The notes beneath the pieces are model-generated. The model saw only the letters and a program-made list of their open reading frames with translations, was not told the origin of the DNA and did no database searches. 36,306 nucleotides of DNA from a virus. Below, one piece after another: positions 30,797 to 36,306 of the stretch (its first letter is position 1; each line of letters opens with the position of its first letter). Both the position numbers and the translations under genes were made by a program. The stretch lies in the IMG/VR virus record IMGVR_UViG_3300030104_004046, positions 1 to 36,306 of that record. One strand, 5' to 3'.

Positions 30797-31285
30797 TTAG
30801 ATTTCATTCATCAGGTCCTGCCATTGATAACGAGGATCTTCTTCTTGGTTGAACATCCATTTTATCTTAACAGACTTGAACCTTTTTCTTAGCTCCTGTG
30901 CAACCTCTACTGGTGGCGCCCATGCAGTTTGGAATCTCATGTGAACAGATGTCTCGTCCTCATAAATATCTGTGTTATAGGCATCCCATTTGGTACCCCA
31001 GTTGTCTATGTTCCAGCGATACCATCTGTCATCTGTTTTCCCACAAGGGAATTTCTTAACAGACATGATAACTTCGCCATCCATATTTTTAAGTTCCTCT
31101 ATTTCAGTTGGCAATTCACCATCCTCGTTGGGTGTTGTGTCCCAGTCAGGTGAGGGAATTATTTTGCTGAAGGTAACATCCTCAAATTCAGAACCTTCAT
31201 GCTTGGTTGTCATAAGCTTAACAACTTTAGCTATAGTTTTCTTATTTCCTGATATTTCTACTTCGTTTGTTGTGTGATTTGGCAT
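30797..31285 (-). CDS. YubB/DUF1281-family protein (ferredoxin-like fold)
   Basis: 162 aa. MPNHTTNEVEISGNKKTIAK, FSKIIPSPDWD, WNIDNWGTKWDAYNTDI and MRFQTAWAPPVEVAQEL are the signature blocks of YubB/DUF1281 (MPNHVTN-lei-g, IIPmP, NWGTKWDA, F-TAW-PP). The family occurs on conjugative plasmids and phages and has an unknown, ferredoxin-like fold. Usually found with antirestriction genes, as here with ArdC. GGAG before ATG 31285; terminator behind. Confidence 0.82.
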   Translation of the reverse strand: MPNHTTNEVEISGNKKTIAKVVKLMTTKHEGSEFEDVTFSKIIPSPDWDTTPNEDGELPTEIEELKNMDGEVIMSVKKFPCGKTDDRWYRWNIDNWGTKWDAYNTDIYEDETSVHMRFQTAWAPPVEVAQELRKRFKSVKIKWMFNQEEDPRYQWQDLMNEI

Positions 31286-31286
31286 G

Positions 31287-31559
31287 TTATGCGCTCCGTC
31301 TTAATGGTGTATAACGTCTATAATTTCTTACGTATGAATTTTCCTGGTAGCGTTCTATGACCTTGTAGGCTTCGCCGCGTTGTTTTTTGGCCTTATCCCA
31401 TTTTGACCAGTCGCTATCTTCCTCCAGGTAAACCGTATCACCTTTAATATAGGAAAAATCACTGATTGCATGGTCAATGCCTAGTCGGACCAGTTCGCTG
31501 TATTTTACCTCGATCCAGCCATGAGATGCATCCGTATGACAGATATATTGATCATTCAT
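31287..31559 (-). CDS. Conserved plasmid/phage accessory protein
   Basis: 90 aa. HTDASHGWIEVKYSELVRLG and SDFSYIKGDTVYLEEDSDWS are conserved patches I recall from small plasmid-borne proteins (HGW-EV ... LGI ... iS-YSY ... VYLEED-D). Function unknown. Starts after the GGAGGTTACTA leader and ends 1 base before the DUF1281 gene. Probably works in the same antirestriction or establishment set. Confidence 0.65.
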   Translation of the reverse strand: MNDQYICHTDASHGWIEVKYSELVRLGIDHAISDFSYIKGDTVYLEEDSDWSKWDKAKKQRGEAYKVIERYQENSYVRNYRRYTPLRRSA

Positions 31560-31629
31560 AATAGTAACCTCCAGTTAGTTAAAATTTAATAGTCGTGTTT
31601 GCATATATCTGATCTAAATATATACATTT

Positions 31630-31654
31630 GACAGCTAGGACTGGCCCAGCTGTC
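31630..31654. promoter_or_regulatory. Hairpin between ardC and the following gene
   Basis: GACAGCT (31630-31636) and AGCTGTC (31648-31654) form a 7-bp stem. It follows the ArdC stop on the minus strand but has no T run, so it may be an attenuator, RNA-stability element or protein site. The rest of the gap (31573-31665) is AT-rich without a gene. Confidence 0.45.
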
Positions 31655-31665
31655 TAAGTACATAT

Positions 31666-32631
31666 TTAAGCTACTTGTTTAATATCGTTAGTTTGTAAGT
31701 TGTTTAAAAACTCGACTGACTGCCAAGCTTGATTAAATGCTTCATAGATTAGGTTTTTATCCTTGCGCGCTTGTTTTAACCAACCTTTTAAATATTGCGC
31801 GTGATCTTCGCGCGGTGCATTTGATATACCTAACTGATTACATAAAAACGCGCTGGTACTTTCTGCAATGAGTTCCTCATATGCGTATTCAGTTGAACCA
31901 AAACGCGAACCTTTAAGACGATCTAGCCGCGACTTATGGCCAGTCCAGTGGGCCAGTTCATGCAATAATGTTGAATATTTAGCTTCTGTTTGTGTTGATG
32001 TTTTAGTAGGAATAAAAAGATCATCTTTAGGAATATTAATATAATCATCATTAGGACTATAAAACGCGCCTGGCTTATCAGTTCTTATTGTTGCCATTGT
32101 ATTCTTAACGAATGTATCAACATCATTTAAAACGGCTGGTAATGGCTTTTTAAGGTCTTCTTGTTTGTCTTCTTTTAGTTCCAGGCCCTCGACTTGATCC
32201 GCGTTAAAAACAAAATATTGTTTATAATTACATATAAAAACTTGTTTACCATTCTTATCTAAAACGGGATTTTCATTTTTATCAATTAAGCCAGTTCTTT
32301 TAAAAAAGATTACGGGGACGGCTTTTTGGCCTTTAAGTGAATATTTACAATTTACAATTTTACGGCCTTCACGCTTGCCGCCACCTTTAGTTATGAGCCA
32401 ATGGTTAAATGTTCCCCATTGATTCGACTTATAACCATTAGCGCACGCATATAAAGGTAATAAGAATTGATTAATTCCATTATATTGTTTCCCGCTTGCG
32501 TTCGAAATAGCAACACCGCCACCTAAAGTAATAAAAGGTTTTTCCCAGTGTTCGCTGTTTGCTTTTTCTAATTGGTTTATAATGATATCATTTAATTTAG
32601 TTTTATATGATTCTAATACTTTCTTAGTCAT
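31666..32631 (-). CDS. ardC: ArdC antirestriction protein
   Basis: 321 aa. Residues 1-145 are the N-terminal ssDNA-binding ArdC domain (YKTKLNDIIINQLEKANSEH, GKQYNGINQFLLPLYA, QWGTFNHWLITKGG); the C-terminal half is a zincin-like metallopeptidase with HELAHWTGH at 224-232 (HExxH) and a third ligand in YEELIAESTSAFL. ArdC proteins protect incoming single-stranded DNA from restriction; here it should guard phage DNA after entry. Leader GGAGGTTACTAAATG sets the start. Typical of plasmids, so the group may have come from one. Confidence 0.9.
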   Translation of the reverse strand: MTKKVLESYKTKLNDIIINQLEKANSEHWEKPFITLGGGVAISNASGKQYNGINQFLLPLYACANGYKSNQWGTFNHWLITKGGGKREGRKIVNCKYSLKGQKAVPVIFFKRTGLIDKNENPVLDKNGKQVFICNYKQYFVFNADQVEGLELKEDKQEDLKKPLPAVLNDVDTFVKNTMATIRTDKPGAFYSPNDDYINIPKDDLFIPTKTSTQTEAKYSTLLHELAHWTGHKSRLDRLKGSRFGSTEYAYEELIAESTSAFLCNQLGISNAPREDHAQYLKGWLKQARKDKNLIYEAFNQAWQSVEFLNNLQTNDIKQVA

Positions 32632-32648
32632 TTAGTAACCTCCAGTAA

Positions 32649-32840
32649 TTATAATGTTTTTAAATCTGCAAAATTAGGCGCAATAAGTTCTATTTCATAA
32701 CCTAGTTTTTTTACATTTGTTATGATGTCACTGGTTAAAGTCTTCTTTCCAGCAATAGAACAAAAGGCGCGCGCATTACTACACGCTGGGTAAAGATAAT
32801 CTGTTCCATAATGTGATTTATGTGTAACTTGTATTTTCAT
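32649..32840 (-). CDS. Small conserved plasmid/phage protein next to ardC
   Basis: 63 aa, MKIQVTHKSHYGTDYLYPAC then ARAFCSIAGKKTLTSDIITN. The pattern (THKSHYG---YPAC--A-aF--iaG-KTLT) matches a small protein I recall on plasmids and phages beside antirestriction genes; function unknown. Same GGAGGTTACTAAATG leader as ardC. First gene of the leftward group. Minus-strand TTGACA (plus 32898-32903) upstream is a possible -35 box. Confidence 0.65.
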   Translation of the reverse strand: MKIQVTHKSHYGTDYLYPACSNARAFCSIAGKKTLTSDIITNVKKLGYEIELIAPNFADLKTL

Positions 32841-32841
32841 T

Positions 32842-32852
32842 TAGTAACCTCC
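32842..32852 (-). repeat. Shared leader GGAGGTTACTA (one of four copies)
   Basis: Identical 11-mers on the minus strand at 32852-32842, 32643-32633, 31572-31562 and 30436-30426. The first three each stand directly before a start codon; the last has none. Identity extends beyond what ribosome binding needs (GGAGG), and CT or AT often precedes it. Confidence 0.75.
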
Positions 32853-32917
32853 ATTAATTAAGTTAGTAAACAATCATTACTATAGGACAATATGACCTGT
32901 CAATAGGATTTATACAT

Positions 32918-33391
32918 ATGCGTCAATTAACGATGAAACAACATAAATTCGTAGATGAGTATATTAATACGGGTAATGCAAGTGAGGCATATAGAAGGGC
33001 TTATGACTGTAAGAATAGTACTAATAGAACAATTCAAATAAATGCATCTAAATTACTTAGTAACACTATAGTTGCACTAGCGGTTAAACGTGAAAAGGAA
33101 AGAATAAACAGGGCCAGTCGATTAGGTAGTAAAGATATTGAAGATAATCTTTATTCTATCTTTGAAAGGTCACTTGAAACTGACCAGTTAAACACCGCGC
33201 GCGCGTGTATGATGGATATAGCTAAACTAAACGGCCTTATAATTCAGAAGCAGGAACAACAAATTAATACAACTGTAAACCATGTGTCATTGCTGGAAGC
33301 GGTAAAAGCGCGCAGAACCGTACGCGATACCGTACCAAGTAACCAGTTAGAAAATCAGAACGTATTGTTATTAAAAGATAAATCAGCCTAA
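32918..33391 (+). CDS. terS: Terminase small subunit
   Basis: 157 aa. RQLTMKQHKFVDEYINTGNA and SEAYRRAYDCKNSTNRTIQI match the helix-turn-helix start of Terminase_2-type TerS proteins (LT-kQ--Fv-eYl--gNA--A--rAGy). The middle is helical oligomerisation; the end is basic and variable. TerS recognises the packaging site and recruits TerL. Unusually, about 1.9 kb with ten small genes separate it from terL. AGGA 9 bases before ATG 32918. Divergent from the ardC group. Confidence 0.82.
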   Translation: MRQLTMKQHKFVDEYINTGNASEAYRRAYDCKNSTNRTIQINASKLLSNTIVALAVKREKERINRASRLGSKDIEDNLYSIFERSLETDQLNTARACMMDIAKLNGLIIQKQEQQINTTVNHVSLLEAVKARRTVRDTVPSNQLENQNVLLLKDKSA

Positions 33392-33544
33392 GCAATAGTA
33401 CAGCGAGTAATATCGCTGTTAAAAAAGCGCAGTAATCAGCCAATTTTTCGAGCCTATACCCCCCCAGCCGCTGCGAATTAATGGGTGGGTGTGTACGTAT
33501 ATACCCCCCTCACAAATTTTTTTTTTTTTTTTGAAAGGACTGTC
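33392..33544. other. Noncoding spacer with C runs and T16, possible packaging or promoter region
   Basis: No gene is seen. A 7-bp hairpin ACAGCGA/TCGCTGT (33400-33419) comes first; then TATACCCCCCC (33455-33465) and TATACCCCCC (33500-33509), a GTACGTATATAC palindrome-like stretch (33493-33504), and 16 T in a row (33517-33532) just before the ribosome site. Strand-asymmetric runs next to terS suggest a pac/cos or late-promoter site. T16 could also be partly an assembly error. Confidence 0.5.
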
Positions 33545-33805
33545 ATGGAGAATGATCCAGGTAAAGGTGTTTTGTTTCGGAACGATCATAAGAAAGGTGA
33601 CAATCATCCTGATGTTACGGGTTTTGTGAAGCCGTTGAATTGTACGTGTGGCAAGGAAGTAGCTGAACTTGAGATTGCTGGTTGGTACAACGAGTCAAAG
33701 GATGGCAAGAAGTACATACGGTTAAAGGTGAGTGAGAAGTACAAGCCGAGTGATACGCCAGCGGAACGTGAAGCAAGTGAAAGTGATTCAGGCTGGGGTT
33801 TGTAG
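33545..33805 (+). CDS. DUF736-like small protein
   Basis: 86 aa. GKGVLFRNDHKKGDNHPDVT and ELEIAGWYNESKDGKKYIRL followed by KVSEKYKP resemble phage and plasmid proteins of the DUF736 type (n-GaLFkN--K----hPdy-G, -i-gW-kesk-GkkfisLk), likely an OB-like single-strand nucleic-acid binder. AAAGGA at 33533-33538 supports ATG 33545; earlier starts would read through the T run. First of the small-gene train before terL. Confidence 0.68.
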   Translation: MENDPGKGVLFRNDHKKGDNHPDVTGFVKPLNCTCGKEVAELEIAGWYNESKDGKKYIRLKVSEKYKPSDTPAEREASESDSGWGL

Positions 33806-34003
33806 ATGGCCCATCGCAAGTGGATTCAAAAAGCAATCAAACGACCTGGTGCGTTTAGCAGGAAGGCGAAGGCTGCGAAGATGACCACAACACAATTTGC
33901 AAACAAAGTATTAAAAGCAGGAAGTAAGGCGACTAAGCGCACGAAGGCACAGGCGCGACTTGCTAAAACGCTTATATCAATCCGAAAGAAGAAAAGGAGT
34001 TAG
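33806..34003 (+). CDS. Small highly basic protein 1
   Basis: 65 aa with more than one third Lys/Arg: HRKWIQKAIKRPGAFSRKAK, AAKMTTTQFANKVLKAGSKA, then a KR-rich end. The W-I-q-kAi-kpGa start is one I have seen in small proteins of marine tailed phages. Probably binds nucleic acid or lies with DNA in the head. Starts directly after the previous stop. Confidence 0.65.
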   Translation: MAHRKWIQKAIKRPGAFSRKAKAAKMTTTQFANKVLKAGSKATKRTKAQARLAKTLISIRKKKRS

Positions 34004-34005
34004 TC

Positions 34006-34131
34006 ATGGCTTATGGTGCAGGCACATACGGAAGTCAGCGTGGCAGACCGAGTAATAAGAAAAAGAAGGATATGCGAAAGAAATATACAAAAGCGCAAAC
34101 TAAGAAACGTAAGAAAAAGGCTAAATCGTAA
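34006..34131 (+). CDS. 41-aa basic peptide with AT-hook-like GRP
   Basis: MAYGAGTYGSQRGRPSNKKK followed by Lys/Arg-rich sequence. The RGRPSNKKKK stretch resembles an AT-hook. AGGAG 7 bases before ATG 34006 is a clear ribosome site, and the stop overlaps the next ATG (TAATG), so I regard it as a gene though very short. Confidence 0.6.
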   Translation: MAYGAGTYGSQRGRPSNKKKKDMRKKYTKAQTKKRKKKAKS

Positions 34132-34307
34132 TGGCAAAAGGTGTACCACATTATTTTAGAAGTGGAAGAAAACATACAGGCGGTATGCACAGAATGCCGA
34201 ATGGTGATATGCATTCTGGAAAGACACATACGAAAACAAGCCAAAAGTTATATCATTTGAATGAACTTCCTAAAAAAATTCAAAAACAAATTAAAACACG
34301 GTCATAA
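34131..34307 (+). CDS. 58-aa conserved phage protein (MAKGVPHYF...HSGKTHTKTS)
   Basis: MAKGVPHYFRSGRKHTGGMH and MHSGKTHTKTSQKLYHLNEL, ending in a basic tail. His/Gly/Lys rich; the pattern (KGv-Hy---g--y-G--Hkm-nG-lHsG-tHt--S-kL-h---L) recurs in small phage proteins near packaging genes as I recall. Start and stop overlap with neighbours (TAATG twice). Function unknown. Confidence 0.65.
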   Translation: MAKGVPHYFRSGRKHTGGMHRMPNGDMHSGKTHTKTSQKLYHLNELPKKIQKQIKTRS

Positions 34308-34591
34308 TGGCGACAACAGCACAAGTGAAACGTACACCGTCTGGTCGTTTAACGTATCGTGGTGAATCGTTTTCTGGATACAACAAACCGAAGCGCACTA
34401 AGAATGCGTCTAAGAAGTCTGCTGTCCTTGCGAAGAAAGGCAGTCAGGTAAAGCTGGTACGTTTTGGTGATCCGAACATGAGTATCAAGAAGGATCAGCC
34501 AGCCAGACGTAAAAGTTTTCGTGCGCGACATAAATGTTCAACAGCAAAAGATAAATTCTCAGCCCGTTACTGGAGTTGCAAGGCATGGTGA
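34307..34591 (+). CDS. Conserved basic protein with FRARHKC...RYWSCKAW end (DUF6321-like)
   Basis: 94 aa. A basic, disordered start (KPKRTKNASKKSAVLAKKGS) followed by VKLVRFGDPNMSIKKDQPAR, RKSFRARHKC and KFSARYWSCKAW. The two Cys patches with conserved Trp recall the DUF6321 family of marine phages; the C-terminal block may bind zinc or RNA/DNA. Start overlaps previous stop; end overlaps the next start. Confidence 0.7.
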   Translation: MATTAQVKRTPSGRLTYRGESFSGYNKPKRTKNASKKSAVLAKKGSQVKLVRFGDPNMSIKKDQPARRKSFRARHKCSTAKDKFSARYWSCKAW

Positions 34592-34746
34592 AAAAAGGTT
34601 TATACGCAAACATACATGCGAAAAGAAAACGCATAGAAGCAGGATCGAAGGAAAAGATGCGAAAGAAAGGTGCAAAAGGTGCGCCAACGGATAAGGCATT
34701 TAAGAAAGCTGCAAAGACCGCAAAAAAAAAGAAGAAAAAAACATGA
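34585..34746 (+). CDS. 53-aa lysine-rich protein (KKGLYANIHAKRKRI)
   Basis: MVKKGLYANIHAKRKRIEAG, SKEKMRKKGAKGAPTDKAFK and a poly-Lys end. This KKGLYANIHAKRKRI--GS-EKMRk-G-kGAPT pattern is very widespread in marine tailed phages as I remember, always small and hypothetical. GTG 34588 is an alternative start. Role unknown; nucleic-acid binding or packaging help is plausible from its charge. Confidence 0.68.
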   Translation: MVKKGLYANIHAKRKRIEAGSKEKMRKKGAKGAPTDKAFKKAAKTAKKKKKKT

Positions 34747-34901
34747 CGTACAAGGATTTGCGAACCGCCTTAGAAAAGCATGAACAGGAATGCTTGCGAA
34801 GGTTTATGGATGTTGAAAAGAAAATTGACCGTCTTGATACAAAGTTATGGGCATTGGCTGTTCTTATCGTCATTGCAAGCGGACTGGAGCAATTATTATG
34901 A
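34743..34901 (+). CDS. 52-aa coiled coil plus membrane helix peptide (XhlA-like form)
   Basis: LRTALEKHEQECLRRFMDVE then KKIDRLDTKLWALAVLIVIA: a heptad helix running into a C-terminal hydrophobic segment ending SGLEQLL. The form is similar to haemolysin XhlA-type proteins, but too short to assign. ATG overlaps both neighbours (ATGA). May be a membrane tether. Confidence 0.55.
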   Translation: MTYKDLRTALEKHEQECLRRFMDVEKKIDRLDTKLWALAVLIVIASGLEQLL

Positions 34902-35107
34902 CCTGTGAACGCTGTCATCATTTACATACGCGCATTGATGAAAGCGTGTCACGACCAATTACAACATACAGTTGTACGTTTCATCCTCAATGGATGACAG
35001 TTAAATATCCCGACATACATTACTGCGGTCAGTTTGAAGACACAGTGATGAACACACAGAACGTTGATCTTACCAATGTCAAACAGTTGAAAAGGAAAAA
35101 GAAATGA
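34898..35107 (+). CDS. Small cysteine-rich, zinc-ribbon-like protein
   Basis: 69 aa. MTCERCHHLHTRID gives a CxxC knuckle; TTYSCTFHPQWMTV and YPDIHYCGQFED provide two more Cys, enough for one zinc site. The start is ATG 34898, overlapping the previous stop; a longer frame from 34847 would run through the neighbour. The end is Lys-rich. Function unknown. Confidence 0.62.
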   Translation: MTCERCHHLHTRIDESVSRPITTYSCTFHPQWMTVKYPDIHYCGQFEDTVMNTQNVDLTNVKQLKRKKK

Positions 35108-35316
35108 AAAATGTTATTCCATCCATGCGTGACAAGACACCGCGTATGTCTAATTTTGTCTCATCATCATCCGTGTCAACAAAAGGCCCGTCATTGAAGG
35201 CAGAAACACCAAAGATGCCAACAGTCAGCAAAGGCACAGCTTCCGTTAATCATGGTCGCAGCGTTGGATCACCACACGCGCCAGGCGCACCAGCAAAGCC
35301 TGCCCGCCTGAGTTGA
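35104..35316 (+). CDS. Low-complexity small protein before terL
   Basis: 70 aa, rich in Ser, Pro, Lys and Ala (SNFVSSSSVSTKGPSLKAET, GSPHAPGAPAKPARLS), expected to be disordered. No family. Overlaps previous stop by 4 bases and the TTG start of terL (TTGA). Last of the small-gene train, presumably coupled to terL translation. Confidence 0.58.
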   Translation: MKNVIPSMRDKTPRMSNFVSSSSVSTKGPSLKAETPKMPTVSKGTASVNHGRSVGSPHAPGAPAKPARLS

Positions 35317-36306
35317 CCGTACAAGCAAAGGTATCAAAAGACGATCTTGATGCAATTGAGTATCTTCAAAAGCATCCTGAAGAATTTCCGTACATAGTCT
35401 ATGACAAAGGCCCAGACGGTCAGCCTGTTAAACTTGAAGAATGGCAGACAGAATGTTTGAAAGCGCTTCGTAAAAAAAAACGCATATCCATACGTGCTGG
35501 TCACGGAGTTGGTAAATCTGCGTATCTGACGTTTGTTATTCATTGGTTCATGCTGACGCATTATCCGTGTAAAGTACCGTGTACGGCTAATTCACAAAGC
35601 CAGTTGTTTGATGTTTTGTGGTCAGAACTTGGTGTCTGGCACAGGTGCATGAAACCTGAATTTAAACGGCTTTTGATTCATAAAAACGACCGTATTGAAT
35701 TATCTGAAGATCCTGCAAACAACTTTGCGGTGGCACGAACAAGCAGGCGTGAAAATCCTGAAGCGTTACAGGGATTTCACAGTGAGAATGTTTTGTTTGT
35801 TATTGATGAAGCGTCAGGAATTGACGAGAAGATATTTGAAGTTGCGCGTGGTGCGATGTCAACGCCAGGTGCGATAACTGTTATGACGGGTAATCCGACA
35901 CGGGCCAATGGATTTTTTCATAATGCCTTTACGAAAAACCGTACACGTTGGTTTACAAAAACCGTTAGTTGTTATGACAGCACGCGCGTTGATCCTGATT
36001 ATCCGAAGGAAATTGAAGAAGAATACGGCAAAGATTCAAATGTGTGGCGTATTCGTGTAGCGGGTTTACCGCCTAAAGAAGACGCAGATGCGATTATACC
36101 GCGTCATCTCGTGGATTTGTCGGTAGGTCGGGAAGTGGCACAAGTCGGCCCTGAAATATGGGGTGTCGATGTTGCCCGTATGGGAAATGACCGTTCAGCA
36201 CTCGCCAAAAGGCGCGGTAACGTAATGACTGAACCGATTAAATACTGGCGGGAAAAAGATGCAATTCAGTTAAGCGCACTTATTCGTGAAGAATACGATT
36301 GTGCAG
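35313..36306 (+). CDS. terL: Terminase large subunit, N-terminal ATPase part (continues at base 1)
   Basis: Starts at TTG 35313, overlapping the previous stop; no in-frame ATG precedes the ATPase motifs. Walker A RAGHGVGKSA at 61-70, the Walker B strand VLFVIDEAS at 160-168 (Asp165, Glu166), coupling motif VMTGNPT at 190-196, and the first nuclease Asp in WGVDVARMGNDRSA (Asp286). It pumps DNA into the head with ATP and cuts it. The frame runs off the window at LIREEYDCA and continues identically at bases 2-15 of the window, giving one 483-aa protein. Confidence 0.92.
   Translation, partial: MTVQAKVSKDDLDAIEYLQKHPEEFPYIVYDKGPDGQPVKLEEWQTECLKALRKKKRISIRAGHGVGKSAYLTFVIHWFMLTHYPCKVPCTANSQSQLFDVLWSELGVWHRCMKPEFKRLLIHKNDRIELSEDPANNFAVARTSRRENPEALQGFHSENVLFVIDEASGIDEKIFEVARGAMSTPGAITVMTGNPTRANGFFHNAFTKNRTRWFTKTVSCYDSTRVDPDYPKEIEEEYGKDSNVWRIRVAGLPPKEDADAIIPRHLVDLSVGREVAQVGPEIWGVDVARMGNDRSALAKRRGNVMTEPIKYWREKDAIQLSALIREEYDCA

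Noticed and set aside
33400-33419. Hairpin after terS as a terminator
   Set aside because: A 7-bp stem exists, but it is followed by A residues, not T, so it is not a standard intrinsic terminator on either strand.
33485-33544. Upstream extension of the DUF736-like gene through the T run
   Set aside because: It would encode a poly-Phe stretch; ATG 33545 has a good ribosome site and matches the family start.
1-36306. tRNA genes, CRISPR arrays, insertion sequences
   Set aside because: By eye I found no cloverleaf with a GGTTCRA arm, no regularly spaced repeat array and no transposase or terminal inverted repeats. A tRNAscan-SE run would settle the tRNA question.

Overview
The window reads as one essentially complete genome of a small temperate tailed phage with podovirus-type morphology genes (a P22/SU10-like head, adaptor and nozzle set, with no tape measure, tail tube or sheath gene seen), cut open inside the terminase large subunit gene. 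The last 15 bases before the final two repeat the first 15 of the window (36290-36304 = 1-15). Joining them keeps the terminase frame open, so the molecule is circular or circularly permuted, about 36.3 kb. Base composition is AT-rich by eye. The small-protein train before terminase and the fibre style resemble those of marine, proteobacterial podovirus-like phages, but the host is not proven. The best host clue is a scrap of a short-chain dehydrogenase 3' end next to the integrase, probably part of attP.

Layout. (1) 1-13.8 kb, rightward: end of TerL, an AT-rich inserted nuclease-like gene, portal, scaffold, DUF5309/SU10-type major capsid protein with a strong terminator behind it, two sugar/nucleotide-type enzymes, neck adaptor, fibre and receptor-binding candidates, tail nozzle, GNAT acetyltransferase. 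(2) 13.8-19.8 kb: three internal/ejection proteins of 492, 340 and 1139 aa. (3) 19.8-21.3 kb: lysis cassette with an M15 endopeptidase and several small membrane proteins, ending in a terminator. (4) 21.3-26.0 kb: excisionase-like gene, attP region, then a leftward operon with integrase, a second excisionase-like gene, RecT-type annealing protein, RecE-type exonuclease, a coiled-coil plus cold-shock-domain protein and a small unknown. (5) 26.0-29.6 kb: control and replication: an XRE repressor without a protease domain, two tandem LexA-DNA-binding-domain-only proteins, a DUF1064 nuclease, a DnaA-domain-IV-like protein, and a DUF1376 replication protein whose gene carries an AT-rich tract and repeats that look like a lambda-style origin. 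(6) 29.6-32.9 kb: accessory region, mostly leftward, with ArdC antirestriction protein, a YubB/DUF1281 protein and small genes preceded by near-identical ribosome-binding leaders. (7) 32.9-36.3 kb: small terminase, an odd C-run/T-run spacer, a tightly overlapping set of very small basic proteins, then the start of TerL.

How the parts work together: RecE/RecT recombination and the DUF1376/DnaA-like replication genes serve the lytic phase; the XRE repressor, LexA-like DNA-binding proteins, Int and two Xis-like proteins govern lysogeny; ArdC would shield incoming DNA from restriction; TerS/TerL package the genome into the SU10/P22-like head; the long ejection proteins and nozzle deliver it. All function calls come from reading the sequence and recalling protein families. 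No database search was run.
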